From Leifsonia shinshuensis (GTDB lineage: Bacteria > Actinomycetota > Actinomycetes > Actinomycetales > Microbacteriaceae), in NCBI RefSeq assembly GCF_031456835.1, contig NZ_JAVDVK010000001.1, positions 2,170,001 through 2,234,000 on the forward strand: a stretch of DNA of 64,000 nucleotides. Direction: 5' to 3'. How positions within the stretch are numbered: position 1 is the first letter of the stretch; every line of letters starts with the position of its first letter. The notes beneath the pieces are model-generated. The model saw only the letters and a list, made by a program, of their open reading frames with translations, was not told where the DNA came from and searched no databases. The position numbers and the translations under genes were made by a program. This document shows positions 35,076-43,285 of this stretch, in pieces.

Positions 35076-36554
35076 TCAGACCACGCTCGGCAGCGCCCCC
35101 TGGTCGAAGTACGGCGCCGGCTCGCTGGCCGCGACCGCCCACGCCCGCGACAGCGCCGTGAACGCCCGGTCGTACTCCTCCGGCGTGTAGGTGATCGGGA
35201 TGCGCAGGAAGCGCTCGAACGCTCCGTCGAGCCCGAACCGCGGACCGGCCGCGATCAGGAGGCCGTGGCTGCGGGCCGCGAGTGCCAGCGCCGAGCTCAC
35301 CGGCGCCCCGATGCCCACCCACGCGGTGAGGCCGCCGTGCTGCGGCGGAACGGTCCACTCCGGGAAGGTCTCAGCGACCAGCCGGTGGACCTCCGCGCGG
35401 CCGAGCCGCAACTGCTCCCGGCGCTCCTCGGCGATCTCGGCGAGCTGCGGGAGAAGCTGCGCGACGACCAGCTGCTCGATGACCGGCGTTCCGAGGTCGG
35501 TCGCGGGCTTTGCGGCGATCAGGCGCTGGATGTGCGAGCGCTCCGCGCGGATCCAGCCGATCCGGAGGCCGCCCCACAGCGTCTTGCTCGCCGAGCCGAT
35601 CATCACGATCGGGGCCGCCGGCGTCGCGGGGTCCGCGTAGCTGGGGAGCGGCAGGTACTCGCCGACCCGGTCGATGTCGAGCTCCGCGGTCGTCTCATCC
35701 GCGACCACGATCGTGCCGTGGCCGGCCGCCGCGGCGAGCACCCGGCGACGCGTCTCCGGGCTCATCGAGGCGCCGGTCGGGTTGTGGAAGTCCGGGATCA
35801 GGTACGCCAGCGCAGGATTCGCCCGGCGGAACGTCTGCTCGATGCCCTCCGCATCCCAGCCGTCCGTCTCCTCCCCCAGCCGGTGCGGGCCCTCCTCGGG
35901 CGCCGTGACCGTGATGGGCACGAGCCGCGCGCCGGCCAGCCGCATCGCCTCAATGGCGTGCGGGTACGTCGGCACCTCGATCACGACCCGGTCGCCGCGC
36001 TGCAGGAAGGTGCGCGCGATCAGCGCGATGGCCTGCTGGGCGCCGACGGTGACGAGGATCTGGCCGGGGTCGGTCGGCAGCCCCCGGCGGGTGTACCGCT
36101 CGGCGATCTCGGCGCGCAGGTGCGGCAGGCCGACCGGGTCGTAACCCGGGTCGGGCAGGAAGCGCGGCAGCTCCTCGGCGGCCGCCCGGGCCGCGGCGGC
36201 GAGCGGAGAGGCCGCGGGGAGCGACGCCTTGGTGAAGTCGAGCATCCCCTCGCCGCCGGTCGCGGGCAGCGGAAGCGTGCGCCCGGGCAGGCGGGTGACG
36301 CTGCCGGAGCCGCGGACGCTGTCGACGAAGCCGCCCTCCCGCAGCTGCCGGTACGCCGCGGCGACGGTGGTGCGGCTCAGCTGCAGCCGGCCGGCGAGAT
36401 CTCGCTCGGCGGGCAGACGGGTGCCGATCGGGACGCGCCCGTCGAGCACGAGCAGCCGGATGCGGTCGGCGAGGGCGGCGTAGGACGCGGCGGAGGTGCG
36501 CCAGGTCCCGAGCAGGAGTTCGAGAGACCGGGCGGTGAGCTGCGCATCCGACAT
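35076..36554 (-). CDS. MocR-family PLP-dependent regulator (YczR-like)
   Basis: 492 residues from the ATG at 36554; an upstream ATG at 36596 is possible. The N-terminal GntR-type winged helix (LADRIRLLVLDGRVPIGTRL, then LSRTTVAAAYRQLREGGFVD) is joined to a class I aminotransferase-like domain with DFHNPTGASMSPETRR, VADETTAELDID and the PLP lysine in IGSASKTLWGGLRIGW. MocR regulators use the domain as a PLP or amino-compound sensor. It is divergent from a YczE-type membrane protein gene, the pairing known for the YczR subgroup, so yczE control through the shared intergenic palindrome is likely. The physiological ligand is unknown. Confidence 0.9.
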   Translation of the reverse strand: MSDAQLTARSLELLLGTWRTSAASYAALADRIRLLVLDGRVPIGTRLPAERDLAGRLQLSRTTVAAAYRQLREGGFVDSVRGSGSVTRLPGRTLPLPATGGEGMLDFTKASLPAASPLAAAARAAAEELPRFLPDPGYDPVGLPHLRAEIAERYTRRGLPTDPGQILVTVGAQQAIALIARTFLQRGDRVVIEVPTYPHAIEAMRLAGARLVPITVTAPEEGPHRLGEETDGWDAEGIEQTFRRANPALAYLIPDFHNPTGASMSPETRRRVLAAAAGHGTIVVADETTAELDIDRVGEYLPLPSYADPATPAAPIVMIGSASKTLWGGLRIGWIRAERSHIQRLIAAKPATDLGTPVIEQLVVAQLLPQLAEIAEERREQLRLGRAEVHRLVAETFPEWTVPPQHGGLTAWVGIGAPVSSALALAARSHGLLIAAGPRFGLDGAFERFLRIPITYTPEEYDRAFTALSRAWAVAASEPAPYFDQGALPSVV

Positions 36555-36591
36555 GCAGGCCACTTTAGGCGAATTGGCATCTTGCCGCCAG

Positions 36592-36610
36592 TCCAATCAT
36601 CGCGATTGGA
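36592..36610. promoter_or_regulatory. Palindromic operator candidate between mocR and yczE
   Basis: TCCAATC-ATCGC-GATTGGA is a perfect 7-bp inverted repeat 8 nt upstream of the yczE ATG. A further ATTGG half-site lies at about 36573. All are inside the 64-bp divergent gap, placing the regulator over both starts. Confidence 0.6.
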
Positions 36611-36618
36611 TTGTTCCC

Positions 36619-37512
36619 ATGACCACCCGCCTCCTCCTCACCCGGCGCCTCGTGCAGCTGCTGATCGGCCTGTTCCTCTACGGCATCGCCATCGCGCTCA
36701 TGGTCCGCGCCGGCATCGGGCTGTCGCCGTGGGATGTGCTCGCCCAGGGGGTCTCCCTCAAGACGGGCATCCCGTTCGGCCTGGTGACGAACATCGTCGG
36801 GCTGGTCGTGCTCGCCTTCTGGATCCCGCTCCGCCAGCGGCCGGGACTCGGCACGGTGCTCAACGTCCTGCTGGTCGGGCCGAGCGCGCAGTTGGGGCTC
36901 GACCTCCTCCCGCAGCAGACGGAACTGTGGGCGCAGGTGCTGTTCTTCGTCGGCGGCCTGCTCCTTCTCGCCGTGGCGACCGGCCTCTACATCGGTCCGC
37001 GCCTCGGACCCGGCCCGCGCGACGGCCTCATGACGGGCCTGCATGCCCGCACCGGACGGCCCATCTGGATGGTGCGGACCGCCATCGAGGTGACCGTCCT
37101 GATCATCGGGTGGGCGCTCGGCGGGAACGTCGGCGTCGGGACGCTCGCGTTCGCGCTGCTGGTCGGCCCGCTGTGCAGCATCACCCTCCCCTTCTTCGCG
37201 ATCCGCCTGCCGCAGGACGCTGCAACGGCTGCGGCGGCGCTGGAGAGCGAGCTCGAGGGAACGGCCGAGCAGTCGGCCGGCCTCGAGGAGGAGCAGGGTG
37301 CCGTCCGTTTCGACGTGCGCGACGGCATCCTGCTCGAATCCGACCGGGCGGCGCACGACCGCGCCATCCGCCCGGACTCCCCCTTCGTCCACGGCCCGCA
37401 GCCCGACCGTGCGCCCGCCGACCCTCCGTCGGAGCGCTGCCCGCGCGCCTCCCGCGTCGTCGCCGCCCACTGGCTCGACGACCGCCTCACCGGCCGCCCC
37501 CGCCACCCCTGA
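36619..37512 (+). CDS. yczE: YczE/YyaS/YitT-family membrane protein
   Basis: 297 residues from the ATG at 36619. Residues 1-200 hold five or so transmembrane helices: LVQLLIGLFLYGIAIALMVR, VTNIVGLVVLAFWIPL, VLFFVGGLLLLAVATGLYIG, and two more before residue 200. GIGLSPWDVLAQGVSLKTG after the first helix is the family signature. The C-terminal 95 residues are hydrophilic, rich in Glu, Arg and Pro, and not part of the usual domain. Function is unknown. Proteins of this family are typically encoded beside a MocR regulator, as here. A family A palindrome follows. Confidence 0.85.
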   Translation: MTTRLLLTRRLVQLLIGLFLYGIAIALMVRAGIGLSPWDVLAQGVSLKTGIPFGLVTNIVGLVVLAFWIPLRQRPGLGTVLNVLLVGPSAQLGLDLLPQQTELWAQVLFFVGGLLLLAVATGLYIGPRLGPGPRDGLMTGLHARTGRPIWMVRTAIEVTVLIIGWALGGNVGVGTLAFALLVGPLCSITLPFFAIRLPQDAATAAAALESELEGTAEQSAGLEEEQGAVRFDVRDGILLESDRAAHDRAIRPDSPFVHGPQPDRAPADPPSERCPRASRVVAAHWLDDRLTGRPRHP

Positions 37513-37531
37513 CCTCGCTCGCCCTCGCGCC

Positions 37532-37604
37532 CCCACCGTCGAGTACACGAAAAATGCACGGTTTCAGCTCGAAACCGTGCACTTTTCGTGTACTCGACGG
37601 GGGG
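37532..37604. repeat. Intergenic palindrome, family A copy 3
   Basis: About 73 bp between the convergent yczE and tipA-like stops. Outer arm GTCGAGTACACGAAAA, inner arm GCACGGTTTC / GAAACCGTGC, loop of about 4 nt. Isolated mismatches occur in the stem. Structurally closest to copy 1. Confidence 0.9.
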
Positions 37605-37641
37605 CTCAGCGCGCTAGACCGGAACGACCCGGGGGCGCGGG

Positions 37642-38400
37642 TCAGGCGAGGTGCTGGGCGTAGTGGCGGAGGGCGTCGCGGACCAACGTCGCGCCGGCCT
37701 CCCCGCCGTAGTTGGCCGCGAAACGGGGGTCGGCGACGTACATGTCGCCGAGACCGCTCAGGTACGCGGCGAGCGGGGCGCCGGTGCCGTAGCCGGGCGT
37801 GCCCGGGATGTCGGCCAGCCAGTCCGCGTGACGTCGCGCCAGCTCCTGCGCCCGGTCGGAGTCGGGTGCGACCCCGTCCGCGGCGGCCGCCTGCCAGTCG
37901 GCGGCGAGACGCTGCTGCCGCTCCTGCCAGTCGCGGCGCTCCTCCGGCGTCTTGCTGCGCCACCAGCGGTCGGAGGAGGCGTACGCCTCCTTCCCCCAGC
38001 GCTCCTCGACCTCGTCCTTGTACTGCGTGTGATCGAAGCCGTCGAACATCTGCTCGGCCATGATCTCCTCTCCTTCCTCCACGGCGTGGATCGTCGACTC
38101 GACCGACGCGATCTGCCGCGCCAGCCGTTCCCGCTCCGTGCGCAGCCACGCGAGGTGGTCGCGCAGGGCGGGCGCCGCATCCGTCCGGTCGTCGAGCACC
38201 CGGCCGATGGCGTCGAGGCCCAGGCCGAGGTCGCGGAGCAGCAGGATGCGCTGCAGCCGCATGAGGGAGTCGCGGTCGTAGTACCGGTAGCCGTTGCCCC
38301 CGACCCGGCTGGGCTTGAGCAGCCCGACCGCGTCGTAGTGCCGCAGCGTCCGGCTGGTCGTCCCGGCGATCCGGGCGATGTCCTGGATGGACCAGTCCAT
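37642..38400 (-). CDS. TipA-type MerR-family regulator with TipAS ligand domain
   Basis: 252 residues, essentially the length of Streptomyces TipAL (253), from the ATG at 38400 after GAGGAGGGGAC. The MerR helix-turn-helix is IQDIARIAGTTSRTLRHYDA, followed by the wing VGLLKPSRVGGNGYRYYDRD and a coiled-coil (LRTERERLARQIASVESTI). The C-terminal domain, MAEQMFDGFDHTQYKDEVEE onward, is the TipAS fold, which in Streptomyces covalently traps thiopeptide antibiotics. The alternative internal ATG in MAEQMFDG could give a stand-alone TipAS-like product, as known for TipA. The thiopeptide-reactive cysteine seen in TipAS is not obvious here, so the ligand may differ. Autoregulation is implied by the 19-bp-spacer promoter upstream. 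Confidence 0.9.
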   Translation of the reverse strand: MDWSIQDIARIAGTTSRTLRHYDAVGLLKPSRVGGNGYRYYDRDSLMRLQRILLLRDLGLGLDAIGRVLDDRTDAAPALRDHLAWLRTERERLARQIASVESTIHAVEEGEEIMAEQMFDGFDHTQYKDEVEERWGKEAYASSDRWWRSKTPEERRDWQERQQRLAADWQAAAADGVAPDSDRAQELARRHADWLADIPGTPGYGTGAPLAAYLSGLGDMYVADPRFAANYGGEAGATLVRDALRHYAQHLA

Positions 38401-38429
38401 GTCCCCTCCTCTCATGCGATGCAGCACCC

Positions 38430-38460
38430 ACGCTAGGAGTTGACGCTACGTCAAGGTCAA
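38430..38460 (-). promoter_or_regulatory. MerR-type promoter with operator in a 19-bp spacer
   Basis: On the minus strand: TTGACC (-35, 38455-38460), a 19-nt spacer containing the perfect palindrome TTGACG-TAG-CGTCAA, then TAGCGT (-10, 38430-38435). A 19-bp spacer with a dyad between the hexamers is the MerR-family hallmark. It drives the tipA-like gene. Confidence 0.88.
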
Positions 38461-38481
38461 GCGCGTCGCTAGAGTGACGGT

Positions 38482-39216
38482 GTGAGTGGCATCCGTTCGA
38501 CCGTCCGCGTGGCCCCCGGCATCCTCTTCGTCGAAGGACCGCTCTCCAACTGGACTGTCTTCCACGGCGCCGGCGCCGTGGAACTGGTCGACTGCGGCTA
38601 CCCCGCGGACCTTCCGCTGGTCGAGGAGTCCATCCGCATCGCGGGGGCCGACCCGGCCGACCTGCGCCGCATCCTGATCACCCACGGGCACTCCGACCAC
38701 CTGGGCGCGAGCGCCAGGCTCGCCGCCGAGCGGGGCGTCGTGGTGGCCGCGTCGCCCGCCGAGCTCCCCAACGTGCGCCGCGACGTCACCGAGCAGGTCA
38801 CCGTGGCCGACCTGTTCCCCTCGATCTTCAAGCGGGGAACGGTGCGCTGGGTGGTCGCCGCGGTGCGCGCCGGCGGCCTGGGCGACGTCGGCGTGCGGGA
38901 TGCGGTGGCCGTGGAGGGCGAAAGCATCCTGCTCAGCACCGGACACGAGCTCCAGCTGGTGCCGGCGCCCGGGCACACGACCGGGAGCGTCTGCTTCTTC
39001 GAGCCCGAATCGCAATCGCTGCTGTCGGGCGATGCCGTCGTCAGCGGTCATCCACTGCTCCGTGACTCGGGCGATCTGCAGCAGCTGCCCGGGTTCTTCC
39101 AGCACGACGCCGACGAGGCGGCCCGGAGCGCCCGGAGGCTCGTCCTCTGCGACGCGGCCCGCATCCTGCCCGGGCACGGACCGATCGTCGAGCTGGCCCC
39201 GTATGCCGCCGGCTAG
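38482..39216 (+). CDS. Metallo-beta-lactamase-fold hydrolase
   Basis: 244 residues from the GTG at 38482. The zinc motif is ITHGHSDHLGASARLA (HxHxDH), with further ligands in VPAPGHTTGSVCFFEPE and LSGDAVVSGHPLL, the Asp bridging ligand, and a final LPGHGPIVEL. This is the glyoxalase II/lactonase-like branch. Substrate is unknown. TAGAGT lies six bases upstream of the GTG, so the transcript is likely leaderless. It is divergent from the tipA-like gene and could be co-regulated by it through the shared gap. It ends 31 bp from the convergent kimA-like stop. Confidence 0.9.
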   Translation: MSGIRSTVRVAPGILFVEGPLSNWTVFHGAGAVELVDCGYPADLPLVEESIRIAGADPADLRRILITHGHSDHLGASARLAAERGVVVAASPAELPNVRRDVTEQVTVADLFPSIFKRGTVRWVVAAVRAGGLGDVGVRDAVAVEGESILLSTGHELQLVPAPGHTTGSVCFFEPESQSLLSGDAVVSGHPLLRDSGDLQQLPGFFQHDADEAARSARRLVLCDAARILPGHGPIVELAPYAAG

Positions 39217-39247
39217 CGGCGTCGCCGCCGCCTAGCGGCCCCGCCGC

Positions 39248-41452
39248 CTAGCGCTTCGCGCGTGCCTTCGGCCCGCCGCCGGCGGCCGCCGGCTCGCGCT
39301 TCTCCGCCTGCTCCGCCGTCGTCGCATCGGCCTGCGGCTGCGGCTCCGGGATGGTCGCCGCCACGTCCTCCGCGCTCTCGGCCGGGTCGCCGATCGTGAG
39401 CGGCACCGGGTGGATGTGGATGCGCGTGTGCGCGCGCGACGCGGGCACGAGGGGCCGGCGTGCGACCGGGCGCACCGGCTCGCCGCGGCGGTCCTGGCCG
39501 GGCAGCGGGCGGGAGCGGCGGCCGTAGATGAGCGACGACGAGTCGAGCAGCCACGGAACGAGGGCGACGGTGACGCCGTGGCACAGCATGAGCTGCTTGC
39601 TGATGCGGCGGGCGCGGTGGTTGTGCAGCAGCGACTCCCACCAGTGACCGACGATGTACTGCGGCAGGTAGACCGTCACGACCTCGGAGCCGTGCTCCTC
39701 CCGCCGGTGCTTGAGGTACTTCACCAGGGGGATGCCGAACTCGCGGTACGGCGACTCGATGATGGTGAGCGGCACGTGGATGTTCTGCTCGATCCACTGC
39801 CGCTGCAGCTTCTGGGTCGCCTCCTCGTCGATGGAGACGTGGACGGCCTCGATGGAGTCGTGCCGGGCGGCGATGGCGTAGTCGAGCGCCTTGAGGGCCG
39901 GCTTCTGCATCTTGCCGATGAGGACGATGGCGTGGTCGCCGACGCTTCCGAACGTCGTGACCGGGTCGACCTCGACCTCCTTCTCGACGTCGCGGTAGTA
40001 CCGGTTCACGCCGAGCATGAGGAACCAGAGGATCGGCATGAAGATGAAGACCAGGTACGCGCCGTGCGTGAACTTGGTGATCGTCACGACGATGAGCACG
40101 ATCGCGGTGAGGCACGCGCCGAACGCGTTGATGCAGAGCGAGCGGATGATCCCGGTGCGTTCACGCCCGGTCTGGCCGCCCTCGCGCAGCAGCGAGATCC
40201 AGTGCTTCACCATGCCCGACTGGCCGAGGGTGAACGACACGAACACCCCGATGATGTAGAGCTGGATGAGCTGGGTCAGGTTCGCCTGGTACACGACCAG
40301 CAGCACCGTCGCCGCCAGCGCGAGGATGATCATGCCGTTCGAGTACACGAGGCGGTCGCCGCGGGTGTTCAGCGCCTTCGGGGCATAGGAGTCGCGGGCG
40401 AGCACCGAGCCGAGCAGCGGGAAGCCGTTGAAGGCGGTGTTGGCCGCCAGCAGCAGCACCACCGCCGTCGCGGCCTGCACCAGGAAGAAGAAGAACGTGT
40501 TGTTGCCGAAGGTGGCGGCGGCGATCTGGGCGATCAGGCTGCGCTGCGGCGACGTCGCGCACTGCGCCCAGCCTTGAAGGTCGCACGGGTTCTCGGCGTA
40601 GTGGACGCCGCTGATCAGGGCAGTCGCGGTGAGTCCGGCGAACAGGGTGATGGCGATGCCGCCCATGAGTCCCAGAGTGATGCGGGCGTTGCGGATCTTC
40701 GGCGTGCGGAACGCGGGGACGCCGTTGGCGACCGCTTCGACACCGGTCAGAGCCGAACATCCACTCGAGAAGGCGCGCAGCAGCAGGAGCACGACGGCCG
40801 CCTGGGTGAGGGAGTCGGCGTGCACCTGGTACCCGGCCGACTCGGCCACCGGAGCGTCGCCGAAGGCGGTGCGGATGAGCGCCGTGACGACCATGAGGCC
40901 GATGCTGCCGATGAAGATGTACGTCGGCAGCGCGAACGCCTTCGACGACTCCCGCACGCCGCGCAGGTTGACGGCAGCGATGACGATGACGCAGAGGATG
41001 GCGAGCTCGACCCGCCAGGGGGCGAGGAAGGGGAGCGCGGAGATCACGTTGTCGACGCCGGACGCGACCGAGACGGCGACGGTGAGCACGTAGTCCACCA
41101 GCAGCGCGGACGCGACGACCAGCCCGGCCTTCTCGCCGAGGTTCTTGTGGGCGACCTCGTAATCGCCGCCGCCCGACGGGTACGCCTTGACGAGCTGCCG
41201 ATAGCTGAGCACGACCGTGACGAGCAGGACGACGACCGCCGCGGCCACCCACGGCGCGAACGTCAGGAACGCCAGCCCGCCGAGCAGCAGGATCATCAGG
41301 AGCTCCTGCGGAGCGTAGGCGACGCTCGAGAGCGCATCCGAGGCGAAGATGGGTAGGGCGAGGTGCTTCGGGAGCAGTTGTCCTTCGAGCTTCTCACTCG
41401 GAAGCGGGTCGCCGATCAACCAGCGCTTCGGGGATCTCCCCTCATTTGTCAC
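39248..41452 (-). CDS. KimA-like APC-superfamily potassium transporter
   Basis: 734 residues from the GTG at 41452. The APC core has twelve TM helices; TM1 reads LALPIFASDALSSVAYAPQE, matching the KimA/YdaO motif in which Asp and Tyr (here Asp39 and Tyr46) couple K+ and H+. The C-terminal cytosolic half (about 500-640: DHAIVLIGKMQKPALKALDY, then DSIEAVHVSIDEEATQKLQ and FGIPLVKYLKHRREEHGS) is the universal-stress-like domain of KimA, which in Bacillus binds c-di-AMP. A long polar tail rich in Pro, Ala and Arg follows (about 650-734), longer than in Bacillus KimA (about 607 residues). High-affinity K+ uptake is the likely role. The annotated start is supported by a promoter immediately upstream. 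Confidence 0.85.
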   Translation of the reverse strand: MTNEGRSPKRWLIGDPLPSEKLEGQLLPKHLALPIFASDALSSVAYAPQELLMILLLGGLAFLTFAPWVAAAVVVLLVTVVLSYRQLVKAYPSGGGDYEVAHKNLGEKAGLVVASALLVDYVLTVAVSVASGVDNVISALPFLAPWRVELAILCVIVIAAVNLRGVRESSKAFALPTYIFIGSIGLMVVTALIRTAFGDAPVAESAGYQVHADSLTQAAVVLLLLRAFSSGCSALTGVEAVANGVPAFRTPKIRNARITLGLMGGIAITLFAGLTATALISGVHYAENPCDLQGWAQCATSPQRSLIAQIAAATFGNNTFFFFLVQAATAVVLLLAANTAFNGFPLLGSVLARDSYAPKALNTRGDRLVYSNGMIILALAATVLLVVYQANLTQLIQLYIIGVFVSFTLGQSGMVKHWISLLREGGQTGRERTGIIRSLCINAFGACLTAIVLIVVTITKFTHGAYLVFIFMPILWFLMLGVNRYYRDVEKEVEVDPVTTFGSVGDHAIVLIGKMQKPALKALDYAIAARHDSIEAVHVSIDEEATQKLQRQWIEQNIHVPLTIIESPYREFGIPLVKYLKHRREEHGSEVVTVYLPQYIVGHWWESLLHNHRARRISKQLMLCHGVTVALVPWLLDSSSLIYGRRSRPLPGQDRRGEPVRPVARRPLVPASRAHTRIHIHPVPLTIGDPAESAEDVAATIPEPQPQADATTAEQAEKREPAAAGGGPKARAKR

Positions 41453-41460
41453 GAGGTGCG

Positions 41461-41488
41461 AGCATACTCGCTGGCAATGCACTGTCAA
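41461..41488 (-). promoter_or_regulatory. Strong promoter placing kimA transcription at its GTG
   Basis: Minus strand: TTGACA (41483-41488), 16-nt spacer, TATGCT (41461-41466). The GTG start is 8 nt after the -10, at the expected +1. The mRNA is therefore leaderless, leaving no room for a c-di-AMP riboswitch. Confidence 0.8.
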
Positions 41489-41652
41489 GTCGGCGCGTCG
41501 CGCCCCCAGCACCCTCCCGATCTGCAAACACTGGGCGTTGCCCTGCAGACGGGTCGGGTGTGGCGGATTGGCGCGGCACGGCGACCGGCAGTGGTCTCAC
41601 TGGGAGCCGGATGAGCATTCGCTGACTCTTTCCCAAAGCCGAACGCTCGCGC

Positions 41653-42282
41653 TCAGCGGCGGCTGAGCGCCTCGGCGACGGTGCGCCGAACGCGGTCCAG
41701 TTCGCCCTTGAGGAGCGGGACGACGTCGACGGGGAGGGCGCCGCGCGCCGCCTCGGAACGCAGGTCCGTTCGCAGCTGCTGACGGAACTCGTTGAGCGCC
41801 GCCTCCGCATCCCGGACCGCCGTCATCCCGGCTGCGCGTGCATCCCGGCCGGCGTCTCGGGACTCCTGGCGCGGGTCGACGCGCGACGCGTTCCGCTTCG
41901 CCTCCCGGGCGGCCGACGCCAGCTCGGCGCGCAGCGTGCGCATGGCGTCGTTCACGCCCGCGCGCACCTCGTCGGCGAGCCGCCGGACCGAGTCGGTGAC
42001 CTCCTCCTCGATCGCGTCCAGCTCGGGTCGGCGGGCGTCCAGCTCCGCGCGCCCGGCGTCCGTGATCGCGTAGACGGTCTTGCGGCCCTCGGTGGTCTTG
42101 GTGACCAGCCCCTCCTCCTCGAGCTTGGCGAGGCGGGGGTAGATCGTCCCGGCACTGGGGCTGTACGTGCCGCCGAAGCGGTCGCTGAGCGCCTGGATGA
42201 GCTCGTAGCCGTGCCGTGGGGACTCGTCGAGGAGGCTCAGCAGGTACAGCCGGAGGCTGCCGTGCGAGAAGACGGGGCTCAC
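41653..42282 (-). CDS. PadR-family transcriptional regulator
   Basis: 209 residues from the GTG at 42282, overlapping the DUF4097 stop as GTGA. The winged helix reads LRLYLLSLLDESPRHGYELI, then SPSAGTIYPRLAKLEEEGLV and EGRKTVYAITDAGRAEL, the PadR signature. A long helical C-terminus (residues 95-209, rich in Arg, Glu and Ala) would dimerise and may sense a ligand. Coupled after a DUF4097 protein gene, a pairing common in actinobacteria. It probably represses the shared promoter through the TATATCGCGA repeats upstream of DUF4097. Confidence 0.9.
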   Translation of the reverse strand: MSPVFSHGSLRLYLLSLLDESPRHGYELIQALSDRFGGTYSPSAGTIYPRLAKLEEEGLVTKTTEGRKTVYAITDAGRAELDARRPELDAIEEEVTDSVRRLADEVRAGVNDAMRTLRAELASAAREAKRNASRVDPRQESRDAGRDARAAGMTAVRDAEAALNEFRQQLRTDLRSEAARGALPVDVVPLLKGELDRVRRTVAEALSRR

Positions 42283-43121
42283 GCCGACGCCTCCTGCGCA
42301 TTCGCGCCCTGCGCCGTCGCGGCACTGCGCAGCACTGCCGCATCGCCCGAAACGGAGTTGACGTTGATCTCGACCCAGGTGCCGTTGAGCGTGCCGGAGG
42401 TGCCGGTGTAGCCCCTGCCCATCCCGCCGACCACGGTCATGTTGTCGAGCTGCACCTTCCCCGACACCGTGTTCACTCGGTAGCGCGCGCCGACGGCCTC
42501 CGGGATGCGGATGGTCGTGTCGCCGGAGACCGTGTTCACGGCGATCTCGTCCGGGGTGCCGGTGACGTCGATCATGACGTCGCCGGAGACGCCGTCGGCC
42601 GAGAAGCGGCGGATGGCGCCGGTCGCGGTCACGTCGCCCGAGACGGTGTGCGCGGAGATGCGGCCCGTGTGGTCGCGCACCGAGAGCTCGCCGTTGACGG
42701 AGTTGAGCTCGATGTCGCCGGTGAGGCCGTCGGCGACGACATCCCCGGACACGGTGCTGAGCCGCGCGTCCGTGTGCAGTCCGGAGACCAGGGCGGTCGC
42801 GGAGACGACGCCGAACTTGAGCTCGACATCGCGCGGCACGAGCACGCTGACGTCGGCCCGGGCGCTGGACCGCATGGACTTGAAGACCTCGATGAAGTTG
42901 TCCCAGCGCAGCTGCGGGTGGTCGATCTCGAGGCGGTCGCCGTCGATGACGATCTTCAGGTCACGCCCTTCGACCGAGTGGACCTCGATCCGCGCGCCGG
43001 GCTCGTCGTGCCCGACGATGTCGATCTGACCGCCAATGAATCCGACCTTCAGCGCGCGGACGAGCTCCACATCGATGGTGCGGCTCTCGCCCGGCTGGAT
43101 CAGCCACTTCTCCTGTGCCAT
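42279..43121 (-). CDS. DUF4097 beta-strand-repeat protein (adhesin-like fold)
   Basis: 280 residues from the ATG at 43121 (AAGGAGAA box). Between about 115 and 270 the motif TVSGDV/T or NSVSGDA recurs every 20 or so residues (LSTVSGDVVADG, HTVSGDVTATG, NTVSGDTTIRIPE, NTVSGKVQL, NSVSGDAAV), the signature of DUF4097 proteins, which fold as a right-handed beta-helix. There is no signal peptide or TM segment, so it is probably cytosolic or membrane-associated by a partner. Function is unknown. Coupled to the PadR gene by a GTGA overlap, suggesting that the two proteins interact or sense the same envelope stress (inference). Confidence 0.88.
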   Translation of the reverse strand: MAQEKWLIQPGESRTIDVELVRALKVGFIGGQIDIVGHDEPGARIEVHSVEGRDLKIVIDGDRLEIDHPQLRWDNFIEVFKSMRSSARADVSVLVPRDVELKFGVVSATALVSGLHTDARLSTVSGDVVADGLTGDIELNSVNGELSVRDHTGRISAHTVSGDVTATGAIRRFSADGVSGDVMIDVTGTPDEIAVNTVSGDTTIRIPEAVGARYRVNTVSGKVQLDNMTVVGGMGRGYTGTSGTLNGTWVEINVNSVSGDAAVLRSAATAQGANAQEASA

Positions 43122-43172
43122 GGTTCGTTCTCCTTGCTTCTCCGGTCCATGCCGGGACCGTCGGTGACTCGC

Positions 43173-43212
43173 GTTATATCGCGACTGTTGACGGATTCAC
43201 GATATATCGCGA
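43173..43212 (-). promoter_or_regulatory. Paired PadR operator candidates over the DUF4097-padR promoter
   Basis: Two exact copies of TATATCGCGA at 43175-43184 and 43203-43212, 28 bp apart. The first overlaps a minus-strand -10 candidate TATAAC (43173-43178), the second the expected -35 region. Local AT-richness stands out from the flanks. Confidence 0.65.
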
Positions 43213-43285
43213 TTACGAGGGATGCAAGGGCGCGCGGGCAGGATTCCGGGAGTTCAGGGTCGGGTCAGGGAGAACCCCGAGTGAA

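Noticed and set aside
41467..41652. ydaO-type c-di-AMP riboswitch upstream of the KimA-like gene
   Set aside because: The best promoter places transcription at the start codon, and the stretch lies upstream of it.
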